Source of the DNA: Euglena gracilis
Lineage: Eukaryota; Euglenida; Euglenophyceae; Euglenales
Assembly (NCBI GenBank): GCA_039621445.1
Contig: CP154955.1
Span: forward strand, 25,456,354 to 25,520,353
Direction of reading: 5' to 3'
DNA: 64,000 nt
Shown here: positions 44,401 through 55,200 of the stretch, piece by piece
Layout of the letters: every line of letters begins with the position of its first letter
How positions within the stretch are numbered: position 1 is the stretch's first letter
Translations under genes and position numbers: made by a program
The notes under the pieces: generated by a model
What the model was told of the DNA's origin: nothing
What the model saw: only the letters and a program-made list of their open reading frames with translations
The model's database searches: none

Positions 44401-47389
44401 CACAACACAACACAACACAGCACAGCACAGCACAGCACAGCACAGCACAGAACAGCACAGCACAGACACAGCACAGCACAGCACAGCACAGCACAGACAC
44501 ACACACACGCGCGCGCGCGCGCGCATACACCGCACACCATAGTCGCCTCCATCGAACAATGTCTGCACCAGGCTTCTTTTTAAGACCCCCGGGGGGGGGG
44601 AGAGGGGGGCCTCCCCCCCCACCCACCCGGGGTGGCGCGGACCCCCCCCGGGGTGGGGGGGGGGGGCGGCCACCCCCCCAAAATCGGGCCCGTTAAAGGC
44701 AATTTTCAAAAATTTTCGGCGCTTCACGCCGAAAAGGTATACCCAGCGCCTCCGGCGCGGGACCCCCCCCCCGGGGGGGGGGGGTCCGGCCCGGAACCAC
44801 CCACCCAACCCCCCTCCCCCCGGGGGGGGGGGGGGGTCAGGTGACTTAAAAAGAAGCCTGGTCTGCACCTCTCGCCGTTGCGCCTCGGCCATCTCCAGCT
44901 TCTCCAGCTCCATCTGGGCCACCACCACCGCCTGCCCAAGGAGGAGGAACGGCAAAGGGCATGGCACCAGGCGGACCGAGATCCCCGGCCTCCCAGCCCG
45001 GCAGAATCGGCCACGAGGTGTGTGGCTGGATGAACAAAAAGAAGACAAGGAGGGAAACCAACTGTCCAGTCGCCGTCCAGCGGGGGGGGGGGGGGATAAA
45101 AAGGGAAATCATAGGTGTAACATAGATGTAACATCAAAACGGCCAGCCCCCATTACTTCCATCCCCCTGCAGAGAAAAAAAAACCACACAAAAACAAACA
45201 AATCAATCCTATGGTTCCATAAATGTCATATGCACATATCCATCTCGAGGTTCTTATGATAAAAAAAACACTATTTGTGATGATACATTTTCAAAAATAT
45301 AGCTATTAAAACAGCTTTGTAACTGAATTTGTTAGAATTACAAAATGTCTTCAGTATTGTCATTGTCTGTACACCACACACTTTTTGATTACTACTGACA
45401 AGTCATAAATGGACATTATGTCCACAAGCCCTGGGGTCTGATATTCGACCTTGCACTTGTGGTATTACAGCCGTGTGGAACCACCGTCAGTGTTCCGGGG
45501 GGCAGGGGACGTGCGGCGGACCTCTCCGCTGTGGGCAAAGGCGGCCAGCGTGTCGGTGAAGCACCGGCGGGCCTCCCCCAGCCGCCCGAGGCGGAGGTAG
45601 CACTTGCCGGCCCGCAGCTGCCCCTGCGCGGCAGGACGGTGACCATGCTTGTGCTTACCGACCGGGGGGGGGGGGTGCTATAGGGTGCCTGCCCCTAGCA
45701 CCCCCCCCCCGTGGGGTAGGCACCTGACTAAGCACAAGCCTGACGGTGACGGGGGGGGGGGAGGTCCCCCACGTCCGCGCCGACGCAACAGATCAGTTGG
45801 GATGGCCGGTCCGGTGCAGGGGTCTGTTTAAGACCAGGGAGGGAGGGGAGAGGTGCGGCACCCACCCTGGGGGGGGGGGGGCAAGGTTGCAACTGGGCCC
45901 TCCCACAAAATAACCCCTCGACCAGGCCGTTCAGTGGGTTTCCCATGGAATCAAATAAAAACGTGCCAGTGCCTCCCAGAGCAGAAAGGGGGAGAGATGA
46001 TATTGTTAAATTGCTTTTGACAGTACTTGGGGCCAGAAGGGATGGAATGGAGTTAGCATGCCTGTTTTGGTCTCCGCCCGGCTGACAATTGTCGCAGGTG
46101 TGAAAATCCACCATCCATTGCATTGTCTGTTGATCAGCCAGACCCCCCCCCAGTCACAAAGACCCAGGTCCACCCCTGCACTGTGTATGCAGGATGGAGA
46201 CCACGCAGCCTTCAGCGGCTCGGACTGAGCACACTTTCATTTCCACTGTGTCCCAAGCCATCGGATCTCCCTCTCAGGAGGTATTGTCCTCTCCAACAGG
46301 GTCTGGTGCCTTTGGCTTTGCTGTGGTTTTCAGAAGAGCCAGGTTGATCTTTGCATGGCATCCAGACGTTTTTTGATGTGCTCAAAGTTCTCTAAGGTGA
46401 AAATTGATGCGGCAGGGGAAATCTGGCAGGGAGTGAAGGGAAATCCGCTGGGTTGAGGTCGGAACCATAACCCCTGGGCTGGTCCCAAAATCAGAAGTCT
46501 GAATCAGATTTCCCTTTTCCCCCCTTTTGGTTACTAGAAATGACTCGTTAGCGGTTGCCTCTGTTTTTTTGTGCTTTTGAACCTTCACAGCAAAGTGCAA
46601 TGCCTTGACCGCCCCTAAATTTGTGCAGAGGGAGGACGGGTTCTCTATTCTGCTGGGACACACATTTTGATATTCAGCGTTATCGAGCCATTTTTCCCTT
46701 TCCTCCAAATGTTTCGATTTTTGCATTTGTCTGTGTTTCCGCCTGTTGTATACCCATTTCAGGTGAACACAATCACCACTCCAACCAAACAGGATCCAAG
46801 AATCAGAAGATTGGATGAGGGGTTAGAGGGTCTTCGGTGAACGTTCCGCCACACATTTGTTCTCCCCCTTGCCGCCAATTCCTTTTTGTTTCGAACTTTA
46901 CATAGTCACTTCGGTCTCTGCATCTTCTTGCCTTGCACTGGAGGATCACTGGAGGATCACTGGAGGATCACTGGAGGATCACTGGAGGATCACTGGAGTA
47001 TCACTGGAGGATCACTGGAGGATCACTGGAGTATCAGGAGGTGCAACGTGCAAGATTGGTGGGGGGGGGTCATCACCTTCCAAAACGTTGGGTCCAGCTC
47101 CACCGCCTTCAGGCTATCGGCGGCCGCATCCTCGAAGTGCTTCAGCTGATACCACGCCTGGGCCCGGTTGCCGTAGAAGTGGGAGACGTCCGGCGCCAAA
47201 TCTGATTCAGGGAAAGGATGGCCAGGGCGGATTTGAAATGAGGGCCGACCCCCCAATGGCCACAGGGGGCAGGGGCAGACCGATGGCCTTCGTGTACAGC
47301 TGAACAGCGTCGCGGGGCTGCCGGTTCTTGTAGCACACGTTGGCCTCGTTGTTGAGGCGGATCGCGGCGTTCTTCGCCTTCCGGCTCAT
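38453..47389 (-). CDS. DNAJC7-like TPR/J-domain co-chaperone
   Basis: TPR co-chaperone with a C-terminal J domain, the DNAJC7/TPR2 layout that hands clients between Hsp90 and Hsp70. Exons: 47389-47281 (MSRKAKNAAIRLNNEANVCY), 47201-47077 (YGNRAQAWYQLKHFEDA, VELDP), 45623-45522 (AGKCYLRLGRLGEA), 44931-44869 (AQMELEKLEMAEAQRRE), 44562-44538 (TLFDGGDY), 44220-44119 (LLLGRAYCHMGRFDA), 43859-43769 (LVERVRQRF), 39561-39479 (LYDCLGVTAQTPADEVVAAY), 39355-39303 (RCHPERQP), 38702-38453 (IAFMILSDGELRELYDLG). Phases agree across all junctions listed up to the last exon. In the J domain the invariant HPD is HPE. The final exon needs one G removed from a GGGG run near 38610 to continue past YDLG. DNAJC7 has more TPRs than seen here; the 4.2-kb intron at 43768-39562 may hide exons or they may be lost. 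Two introns are introners (see below). Confidence 0.9.
41245..41611. mobile_element. 367-bp hAT-like TIR element filled by a minisatellite
   Basis: Perfect 19-bp inverted ends beginning CAGACTTTCATTTAGTGCG, and perfect 8-bp duplications GGGTGCAG at 41237-41244 and 41612-41619. The interior is a tandem array of CCGCGGCGCACCAACAACG-like units bounded by poly-A stretches next to TTCCGCGG. Its ends are related to those of the 1.5-kb element at 14917-16447. Confidence 0.94.
42540..42975 (+). repeat. Dispersed repeat family A, copy 3
   Basis: Homologous to the copies at 8276 and 24345. Landmarks are CGCTTAGCAACC, GGCTGGCTGGAAAAAGGCTG, GGCTGGAACTGGGCCGACC, ATGCCAATTGTGC and GGCTGCTGGCTGGCTG. Located in the long intron 43768-39562 of the DNAJC7-like gene. 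Confidence 0.8.
43867..44123. mobile_element. hAT-like TIR element forming an intron of the DNAJC7-like gene
   Basis: 257-bp element with terminal inverted repeats CAGGGGTTTTTTTA (left, 43867) and TAAAAAAACCCCTG (right, ending 44123). It is flanked by perfect 8-bp target-site duplications GCTAGCAC at 43859-43866 and 44124-44131. The host intron, 44118-43860, is essentially the element. The acceptor AG lies in the duplicated target site, and the in-frame donor GGG|GTT lies in the element's own terminal repeat. It carries a GGCGCC-rich hairpin near 43985. No coding capacity. Confidence 0.93.
44569..44860. mobile_element. hAT-like TIR element forming an intron of the DNAJC7-like gene
   Basis: 292-bp element with perfect 16-bp inverted ends CAGGCTTCTTTTTAAG / CTTAAAAAGAAGCCTG and perfect 8-bp target-site duplications GTCTGCAC at 44561-44568 and 44861-44868. 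On the gene strand the duplication is GTGCAGAC. One copy supplies the GT donor (GAGAG|GTGCAG), the other the AG acceptor (GTGCAG|AC), so intron 44868-44563 is the element plus its target site. The interior holds long G/C runs and the hairpin GGCGCTTCACGCC. Confidence 0.95.
45644..45742. mobile_element. 99-bp hAT-like TIR element
   Basis: Ends CATGCTTGTGCTTA (45644) and TAAGCACAAGCCTG (ending 45742), with perfect 8-bp duplications ACGGTGAC at 45636-45643 and 45743-45750. It sits in the DNAJC7-like intron just upstream of the exon at 45623. The interior is a near-perfect palindrome of G and C runs around GGTGCCTGCCCCTAGCACC. A 285-bp relative is at 49022-49306. Confidence 0.92.
46200..46375 (+). 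repeat. Empty-site paralogue of 48970-49445
   Basis: About 175 bp shared with 48970-49445, from CCTTCAG through GACTGAGCACACTTTCAT to AGCCAGGTTGAT and TTGCATGGCATCCA. It has a single GTCCCAAG at 46250-46257, where the other copy carries a 285-bp element. Confidence 0.9.
46934..47040. repeat. 11-bp minisatellite
   Basis: Nine copies of ACTGGAGGATC, two with GTATC variants, in the second intron of the DNAJC7-like gene, 35 bases beyond the exon ending at 47077. Confidence 0.95.
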
Positions 47390-49021
47390 CCCGCCGCCGG
47401 GCGGGCGCTCCGCCGCCGCCGGCCCATCGGGGTGCGCTGTGTGCCGAGGGAGGGGGAGGGGTCAGGTCAACCCAGCCCAGCTGTCCACCCAGGCCGGGGG
47501 TGGCTTGGCCACCGCCTGCGGGGAAACCCGTCCCCTTGCCTTGCAGGTTGGGCCCATTGAAGTGCCAGCCAGCCGCATGCAGGTAGGGCCATCCCGGCGA
47601 CTTGGGCGCAGGCAGAGCCCCGCCGACCTCACGGCGAAAACCCCCAACGTGACCCGGGGAGGGGGGGGGTTAGGGATCCGGTTTGGTGGCTGGACAATTT
47701 GACTTGGTTGGGGAAAAGGGCGGCTGCTCCATCCCACGCTTTGGGCACCCTGGCTAAACCAAGCCCTGGAAAAGCAAAAAAAAAACCCAACCCCGTATGC
47801 ACCTGCCAGTGGACAGGTTGACGTCCCGGAGACCCTGCCAGTTTCCCGGGGCGGCCTTCTCGCAAGCCCTCGGTGCGGCCGGCAACCGAATTTCCCGTTT
47901 GAAAGGTCGGCCAATGACAGGGTTTCGGTGACCCACGTCTGAGGGCACTCGAAATTCCCGGGAGATGGCACACGCAACACCGCGCAGTCAGCCGTCCGAA
48001 GGCAGTTGAACAGGAACTGCAAACCTCGGATCACCCAAGGTTGGCGGGCCAGGACTGGAAAGTGGCTGCTGGCTGCCCACCTCCCTGAACCCCCACCCCC
48101 AAAAATAACACCATGAATGCAAACATGACTGGGGTGGGTTGCTCGTCAATCTCGCATCCCTGAAACACAACAGCAAGTCAATTGCTTTCCCCGGAAGAAG
48201 TCAAGCACCATGCTGGGCATACAAACCAGGCATAGGTTGAGGAACACATTGGGGGGGGGGTCCCACAAGCCAAAATAAACCACCTTTTTTGATAACTGGC
48301 CAACACTTTAATGTGTGCTCCTAGAAAAAAGGGTAATGGGCCGCAACGATTGTACTGAAATAACTTGAAGGGTCGGTGCCAAAAGCTTTCCTTGTGGGGG
48401 GGGGGGGTTGCCCCACCTGGGAAATTTTCTAACCAGGAGAGGGAAGAATCCCTCACTGACCTCAAACTTTTAGACCGGGGGGGGGATCCCCCCAACCCAT
48501 TTAGGGAGTACCCCACCCTGGGGGGGGGGGCACTTTTAAGGGGATTCAATTTTGGGGGGGGGCCAAAATGGCCACTCCCCCAGGGGACCCACAAGGACCT
48601 TGGGGTACCCCCTGAGGTGTCTGGGGGACGTCCATCCTCAAAACTTAAGCAACCCCTCCAGGTTTAAGAGGCCATTGAGCCCAAACCGACCCACACCCAA
48701 ATTTAAGCAACCCCTGAAATTGAAGTGCAAAGAAGGGAAAATGCAGGGAAATATGTACGCGAAGCAAATAAAGCAAACAATAATGTCCTAAGTTTAGCGG
48801 AAATGATGAAACCGGTTGAGTCTGTACCGTTTTTGGAACGTTGGTATGTTGTTGCATGGAAAAAAGCACCTTCTTCACTTGAACAAGGAGAGACATTTTT
48901 TTTGGTTGACCATTTGGTCCGAATTTAAAGCAACCCCTCGGCATGTACGGTGAAACAAGAATCTAAAAGTAGCCTTCAGGGGCTTGGACTGAGCACACTT
49001 TCATATCCACTGCGTCCCAAG

Positions 49022-49306
49022 CATGCTTGTGCTGACTTACTTAGGGGGGTGCCTAGCAGGCACCCCCCTCCGACCCCGGCGCCTTCGGCGCCGGGGGCCC
49101 GGAAAAGGCCATTTGCAATGAAAATTTTCTGAGTCCCCCCCCCGACCCCTACCCCCCCGGGGGGGGGGGGTGCCTGCTAGGGGCAGGCACCCTATAGCAC
49201 CCACCCACCCCCCTCCCCCCCCCGGTTGGTGCTATGGGGTGCCTGCCCCTAGCACCCACCCCCACCCCCCCCCCGTGGGGTAGGCACCCAACTAAGCACA
49301 AGCCTG
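49022..49306. mobile_element. hAT-like TIR element with a paralogous empty site
   Basis: Ends CATGCTTGTGCT (49022) and TAAGCACAAGCCTG (ending 49306), with perfect 8-bp duplications GTCCCAAG at 49014-49021 and 49307-49314. The flanking 48970-49445 sequence is a copy of 46200-46375, which carries a single GTCCCAAG at 46250-46257 and no insert. The interior includes the hairpin GGCGCCTTCGGCGCC. Confidence 0.95.
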
Positions 49307-49803
49307 GTCCCAAGCCATCTTATCTCCCTCTTATCGCCCTCTCTTCTCCATCTTATCGCCCTCCCCAACAGGGTCTGTGCCTTTGGCTTTGCTGTGTTTT
49401 CAGAAAAACCAGGTTGATGCTTGCATGGCATCCACTATCCAGACGGTGGAACCCGAATTTCAGCAACCCCCAAAGTGTTGGCTGGTTTAGGGTGCGTGTG
49501 GGTTGGGGAGTGGTTGGGGTCGCCTCCACCTCCAGGGGCCCCCGGGCAAACGGTCGACAGATGCGTTGGCCACACCCAAAGACTCAGGGCACAGAGTCAC
49601 CCAGTGGCCGGGGGGGATGGGTCTGAGACTCCTTCCTGGACTGCCCACTAACCAGAACCAGTATCCGCCCTCCCTCCCAAGGATCCCCTCCACCCGCTGT
49701 ATCACAGTTTACATTTTAGCATCTGTTCGACACCAGGTGTTTCATGGTCGGAACGTATGTTTGTACGATTTCCCTGTGGTTTCGGTAGAATTCCTGAACT
49801 TTT

Positions 49804-49847
<44 letters not shown>

Positions 49848-50454
49848 TCAAACACACACATGCGCGCATGCACCCACAACGATCATGCGTTTTCCTGACC
49901 GAAAAAAAAAATACACTTACAAAAAAAGTGCTCCACATCTTACAACGCACAGAGCCAGGCCCACCTGCAGAAATAGCTGTGTGAAGCTTGAGGGTATTTT
50001 TTTTAAAAACTTTGGACTCCCCAGGGTAGGGGGTACCCCCCCCCTAAATTTAAGCAACCCATTGCTTGAATTCGGGTTTCAGCCGATCCATCTAACTGTC
50101 TAAGGGATTACTGAACGCCCTTGGCAATGTCCCAGCCAAGTGCCCCACCTTGTGGAGAGGACGGTTGAGCAACGGAGTGACGACATCAGAACAGAACATC
50201 TGTCCTGTGCAGCGCACAATGTACGAATGGACTGAGCAAGGGGTCCAGAGAAGGGCAACCAACGCCTGCAGGGCATTGGGGGCACATGGGTTGGGGGACG
50301 GGGCCAATGTAGGGGCAGCAAAGTACTTTGCCGCGATGCAAACAGGAATGGAAGGACTTGAAAATGGCTGTGCAGCGGACAAACAGGAGGGACAGAGGTG
50401 AGGCTGACGGGGGAGGCACAGAAGTGGGTGGGCGGGGAGGCGGGAGGGGGGGGG

Positions 50455-53400
50455 TCAGTTGTGGTACTCCACGACGTGCTCCTTCACCTTCTTGCCCTTC
50501 GCCTTCTTGCCGGTGCACGTCCCCTCCGTCCCGAACTTCACCACCATGTTGGTCGTCGCGAACGACACCTTCTTCTTGTCGCCCTTCGCCTTCGTCTTGG
50601 AGTCCACCCCGGAGGCCAGCGGCGGCCGATCCAGTCCGAGCGGTAGCAGCCCGGCCTGGGGGAAGAATACCCCAAAGAGGCAAGAGGAGCATTAAGAACA
50701 GGGAAGGCGGGTCGGTCACCCAAGTTTGAGGTCCAAAAATCTTGACGGAACGTTGATTTGAATAAAAACCAAAAAAAACCCTCCCGAGGGCATCCACTCA
50801 GCACAACCCCCCCCAAGGGGACCCAACCACCTGCCCGACACCAGGGTTCCTCCTATTTCTGTGCTGGCCGAGGCCAAAAATGTGTCCGTCATTTTACGTG
50901 ATTTCCCATGAATTTCCATGAATTTCCTTGAATTCCCTTTTAAAAAGAATCAAAAGCCACACATTCCATTCTGCACCAGAGCCATGTTTGGGCGGTTGTG
51001 GCAGCAGATTGTCTCTCCGTGTTATAATTCTGGATATTTTGTTTGTTTGTTTGTTTGGCAATGCAGCATGCAAAAGGGGAACAAATATTTTAAAATGCAA
51101 GACCTTGCCAGCATTGTTCAAAAGGCTGACACATGGCACCCACCTTCCCTTGCACCAATACCAAAATGTTTATGATCGCACGCAGGGGTTGTCCCACAAA
51201 AAACCAACGAAAAAATCCCTGTGTGCATGCTTATCCAAATATGTAGGTGAAAATGGAAACTGCTCAAAACGGAGGGAAAAGAGCAAAAAAAACTGCTTGA
51301 GTGATGCGGTCAAAATAACTTGAAAGTGAGGGAAAATAAGATTCTGTGGCCTCAAAAATTACCTGAGTTATTAATTTTTTGGTAACCGCAGTTTTTTTTG
51401 TCTGATTTTTGTTTTGCATGTTTAGTTGAAACACAAAGGTTGTGTTATTGGATTCAGCGGTGTCCAAAGGGCTTTCAAAACTTTTGTTATGCTTGGGTTC
51501 GGGCAAATTGGACTGCCCACTTTTACGCCGCAGCTGGCCGAAGCCGAAGTCTCAACCAGTTGGAACCTGCTCCTAAATTCAAACAAAGGCATGCCCCTAA
51601 TCCAGGAGCTGCACAGCCAATTCTGCAGCCTGGCGGAGATGGGGGCCAATGGAATGCTGCAGTGTGCCCTTTGGATGCAGGTGCCCCCCCCTTTGCCCAA
51701 CGACCACCCCCAAAATACCAACCACCCCCCGGTCGAGGGTTGGTGGTCAGGGGGTGCGTACGGTTCCAAATGAAGCGTTGCCAGCCGGCGACAGCCTGAA
51801 ATGACCCCACCAAAGACCACTCCGTTGGAGACTCCACCCCGGAATTTTCACCGGCCCGGCACACGAAACGCCCGGGGGCCTCTCCCCCGGCCGGCCCGGC
51901 CGGCCCTCGGCCCGGGCCGGGCTGGGGGCGCCCTCCTTCTCCGTGACGCGCTGCCGCTGCTGCTGCACGATGCGGTCCAGCACGCGGTCCGTGAGGTCCG
52001 CCTTGCGGTCCCGCGCCTCCAGCTTCGCGGCGTGCTTCTCCTTGAAGTACGCCTCCGTCACCCCCATCCTCGCCTGCCGGCTCGCCACCCTGCCCTCCTC
52101 CGCCGCCGCCGCGTCGCCCCGCAGCCGGCCCCTCCGCCGGGAGGGCACCCCCAGACGCTTGCGGGGATTCCCCGCCAGCCCGGCCCACCCCCACCAGGCA
52201 TTTGCTTAAGGGATTGCAGTACCCCCCCCGGGGGGGGGGGCGGGACTGCAGCTAGTCCAAATTTGGCTAGTGGGTTTTCTAGCAGACCCCCCCCCCGGGG
52301 GGGGGGGGGGGGTCTGCTAGCAGGGCTAGCTAGTGGGAAAAATTTTTCCAGTGACCGGCGCGAAGCGCCGAAAATTTTTTTTGGGACCCCCAAAAATGGC
52401 CAAAAATGCCCGTTTTTGGCCATTTTTGGAAATTTTTGGAACAAAATCAGCCAAAAACCTATTAAAAACCTCATTTTTCCTCCGGCGCGCAGCGCCGGAG
52501 GAAAAATTTTTTTCCAGTCCGGGGGACCCCCGGACCCCCCCCCCCCCCCCCGGGGGGGAGGGGGGGGGGTCTAGCTAGTCCACTTTTTCCAGTGTCTAGC
52601 CGATTGGCTAGCCAGTACCCACCCCCCCCCCCCCCGGGGGTCCTTAAGCAAAAGCCTGACCCCCACCCCCGCCCAAGCGAGAGTGCCCAAGGTGGGTGGC
52701 ACCGCTGGCACCACCCACCTTGGGCACCAACCGGTGAGTGTACCGGCGGCTGGGAAGACGGTCGCGACAAGACAACGACCGCATCCGTCGCATCAATCCC
52801 GGAACCAAGCAAAAAAAAGAGCCCAATCGTTGCAAAATTTTTCATTCGGATAAATTTTTTTGACTTTTTGACCACTTGTTTGCCCAAAAAAATTCTGCCT
52901 TTATTTAGCGGACCCCCTACAAATGGGTTCGGTGCCCCCACCCAAATAATTACCTTGGCGAAAACTGAAATAGCATTCATCCGTGCCATTTTGCCCTCAA
53001 CGAATAACAGCTGCAGAATTGCCATTCTTCATGCAGAACCCTAGCGTCAGAAGGAGATCCTTGAGCGAGGGCGGGACTCCAGGGAGGGTCTGGCCAGCCA
53101 GCATTTTCCCCCCCAACCAGCTCTCACTGCAACCAATTTCCTCTGATTGGTCTTGAAAGGACGTCGGTGGGCGGGGGAGGGGGGGGGGAGGGGTCAGGCA
53201 GGCAGATATGCTTCGGTGGTGCGCCGCATGCCCACCGTCCACCCATCGCTGCACGCGAATGGAGGCTGGGGAGCCCCTGCCACCCCGGGACCCCGAGGGG
53301 CCTGCTGGCCAGCGGCCAGCACCTCCAGCGTTTGCTTGTCCGTCACGAACTTCTTCTTCGCGCCCATCCGGGGGATGGGGACGTGGGCATCGCCGTCCTC

Positions 53401-54887
53401 ATCGTCATCGTCCTCACCGAAGATTCCCTCAGTGAAAGAGGGGAGGGGGGCTCGTTGCTGGGCACAAATTCACCAGACTGTGTTCAAAAAAGAAAACCAA
53501 CTGCCCAACTCCACCCACCCCCTCCCCAAACACCCAAATCAGCCAAAATCCTCAAAAAATGATCGTCCGGACTTGCCCTGCCTGTGCAACACTGGGGGGG
53601 GGGGGCAGCATCGACTGCTCTCCGCTCGCCCACTCTCACAAACCCACCGACCACCCACCCTGGGGCTGCCCGGGCTGGGGTTAAGTGAACCTTCGGCCAT
53701 CCCCGCGCTTCCGCTTCCGCTCCTTCGCGGGGGCGACCCGCATCCCCACCACCTCCCCGCCGCGCGCTTGCACAGCCCAAGGGGGCTACAGCGAAGGCAA
53801 AACACGTGGATGCTCTGGAACTGTCAGCTCAGTAGGGGTTGGAGGTGCAACATCAAGGGGGGGGGGGGGAAATGCAACTTGGCCCTTCAAATTATGCAAG
53901 TCAAAAAATGCAAAAAAAAATGCAAAAAAAATGCAACTTGCATGAAAACCTTGAGAAAAAGCTGGAATATGACAAAGCTTTGCTGCCTAAAATCAAAAAA
54001 AATTTCCAGGGCAAAATATTTTATGCAAAAAAAACACAAAAAAATGCAAAAAAATGCAAATTTCGGGAAAACCTGATTATGAAGGAAAAAAATGCAAATT
54101 ATGCAAGTTGCATTCCCCCCCCCTGTGCAACATGGACCCTCGAAGAATGCGATGCAGAAAAAAAAACAAAAAATGCACATAAACACAAACAACACAAGTT
54201 GCATGCAAATGCCTTCAGGAGCTCCCCAGGATGTTCACCTTGTGTAGAGGACAATTTTTCATCATGGACCTATATTTTCATGCATTTTGATCAGGTTATG
54301 GGAAGACACTGTTTTCACAAAATTGCAATTTGCTGGCCAAAGAATGCCAACAAAAATGACAGAAACGTTTGATCCAAGGAAAAAAGCGGATCCAGAATGT
54401 GGAATTTCAAGGTCTGAAAAATTTCCCAGCCAGTGTCGAAAAAGTCGCTGTGAAGAAAAAAAAAACTGAACAAAAGGCAAAAAAAAACATTTTTTTTGCC
54501 CAAAATATAAAAAAAACAAAAGCGGTGTTTGCGCCCTTCTCCCCCGAACCCAGCCATAGCCACCAGCTATCACAAATTTCAGCATGGTGGCCTGCAGAGT
54601 TTCAAGTTCTATGTTCCTGTTCCTCTGCAGGTAACGCCCTGAGCAAACCGCAGCCGTTTCGCCTCCCGGATCGCCGCACTGATGCGTGCTTGCTTGTCAC
54701 GTGTCTCCTTTGGCATGTCGGTGATCGGCAGGCTGACGCTCAGGATGTTGTGCTCGAACTGCGCGACGGCCTTCGTCGGGTCACATGTGACGCCCCCGAA
54801 ATACGGCTGGTTGACCTGGTACTTCTTGGACCACTTCAGGGTGTCGAGCACGAAGTGCGTGGGCGTCGGGGGCATGCCCCGCCCATC
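50455..54887 (-). CDS. Unrecognised lysine-rich protein, 3' exons
   Basis: Exons: 54887-54636, about 53769-53691, 53427-53323, about 52156-51862, and the terminal exon 50655-50455 with TGA. I do not recognise the family. The first exon contains LDTLKWSKKYQVNQPYFGG and ITDMPKETRDKQARISAAIR; an ATG at 54875 could be the start, or a CGTCAG acceptor at 54888 could join an upstream exon. The second carries a basic, NLS-like stretch (AKERKRKRGDGR). The third has an acidic run (FGEDDDDEDGD) then RMGAKKKFVTDKQTLE. The fourth is charged and helical (AYFKEKHAAKLEARDRK, LDRIVQQQRQRVTEKE). The last is Lys-rich (KTKAKGDKKKVSFATTNM) and ends HVVEYHN. Composition suggests a nuclear or nucleolar RNA-associated protein, as inference only. 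Phases between the middle exons do not all agree, so they could belong to more than one gene. Confidence 0.6.
52195..52658. mobile_element. 464-bp hAT-like TIR element
   Basis: Ends CAGGCATTTGCTTAAG (52195) and CTTAAGCAAAAGCCTG (ending 52658), 15 of 16 matching. Perfect 8-bp duplications ACCCCCAC flank it at 52187-52194 and 52659-52666. Inside are two hairpins of the CGGCGC...GCGCCG type (near 52355 and 52485), repeated GCTAGCTAGTGG blocks and long C/G runs. It lies in a non-coding stretch of the lysine-rich gene region. A truncated inverted relative is at 32429-32690. Confidence 0.94.
53854..54125. mobile_element. 272-bp TIR element rich in ATGCAAAAA
   Basis: Begins CAAGGGGGG and ends CCCCCCTG, with inner arms AAATGCAACTTG and CAAGTTGCATT, and perfect 8-bp duplications TGCAACAT at 53846-53853 and 54126-54133. 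The interior is made of degenerate TGCAAAAAA units. Same CA...TG end type as the other hAT-like elements here but a distinct family. Confidence 0.9.
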
Positions 54888-55200
54888 CTGACGTCCTAAC
54901 CATACATCTGTTGAAAGACCTCAGAGGGTTCCTGGGCTAGGGCTAGAAACCTAGGGGGGTGGGCTAGCCCCCCCCCGGGGGGGGAGCTGGATCCCAGCTG
55001 GGCCTGAACTGGGCCGGGCTGGGCCGAAATTGGACAATTGCCTAAAAAAAAATGACACGCAAAACATAGTTTTGAAAAAAATGAGCACAACAAAAACGCC
55101 CCAAAAAAACCCAAAACCCCAATTTGTTGGCCATTCTTGAACACTTTTTCGGCTGGACCCCGAAAAAGGGGCTGGCTAGAAGGGCTAGCACAGGGTTCGA

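Noticed and set aside
54609-54875. Complete single-exon gene from the ATG at 54875
   Set aside because: The frame runs into an intron-like stretch with a GC|GTTAC donor, and an acceptor precedes the ATG, so an exon of a larger gene is likelier.
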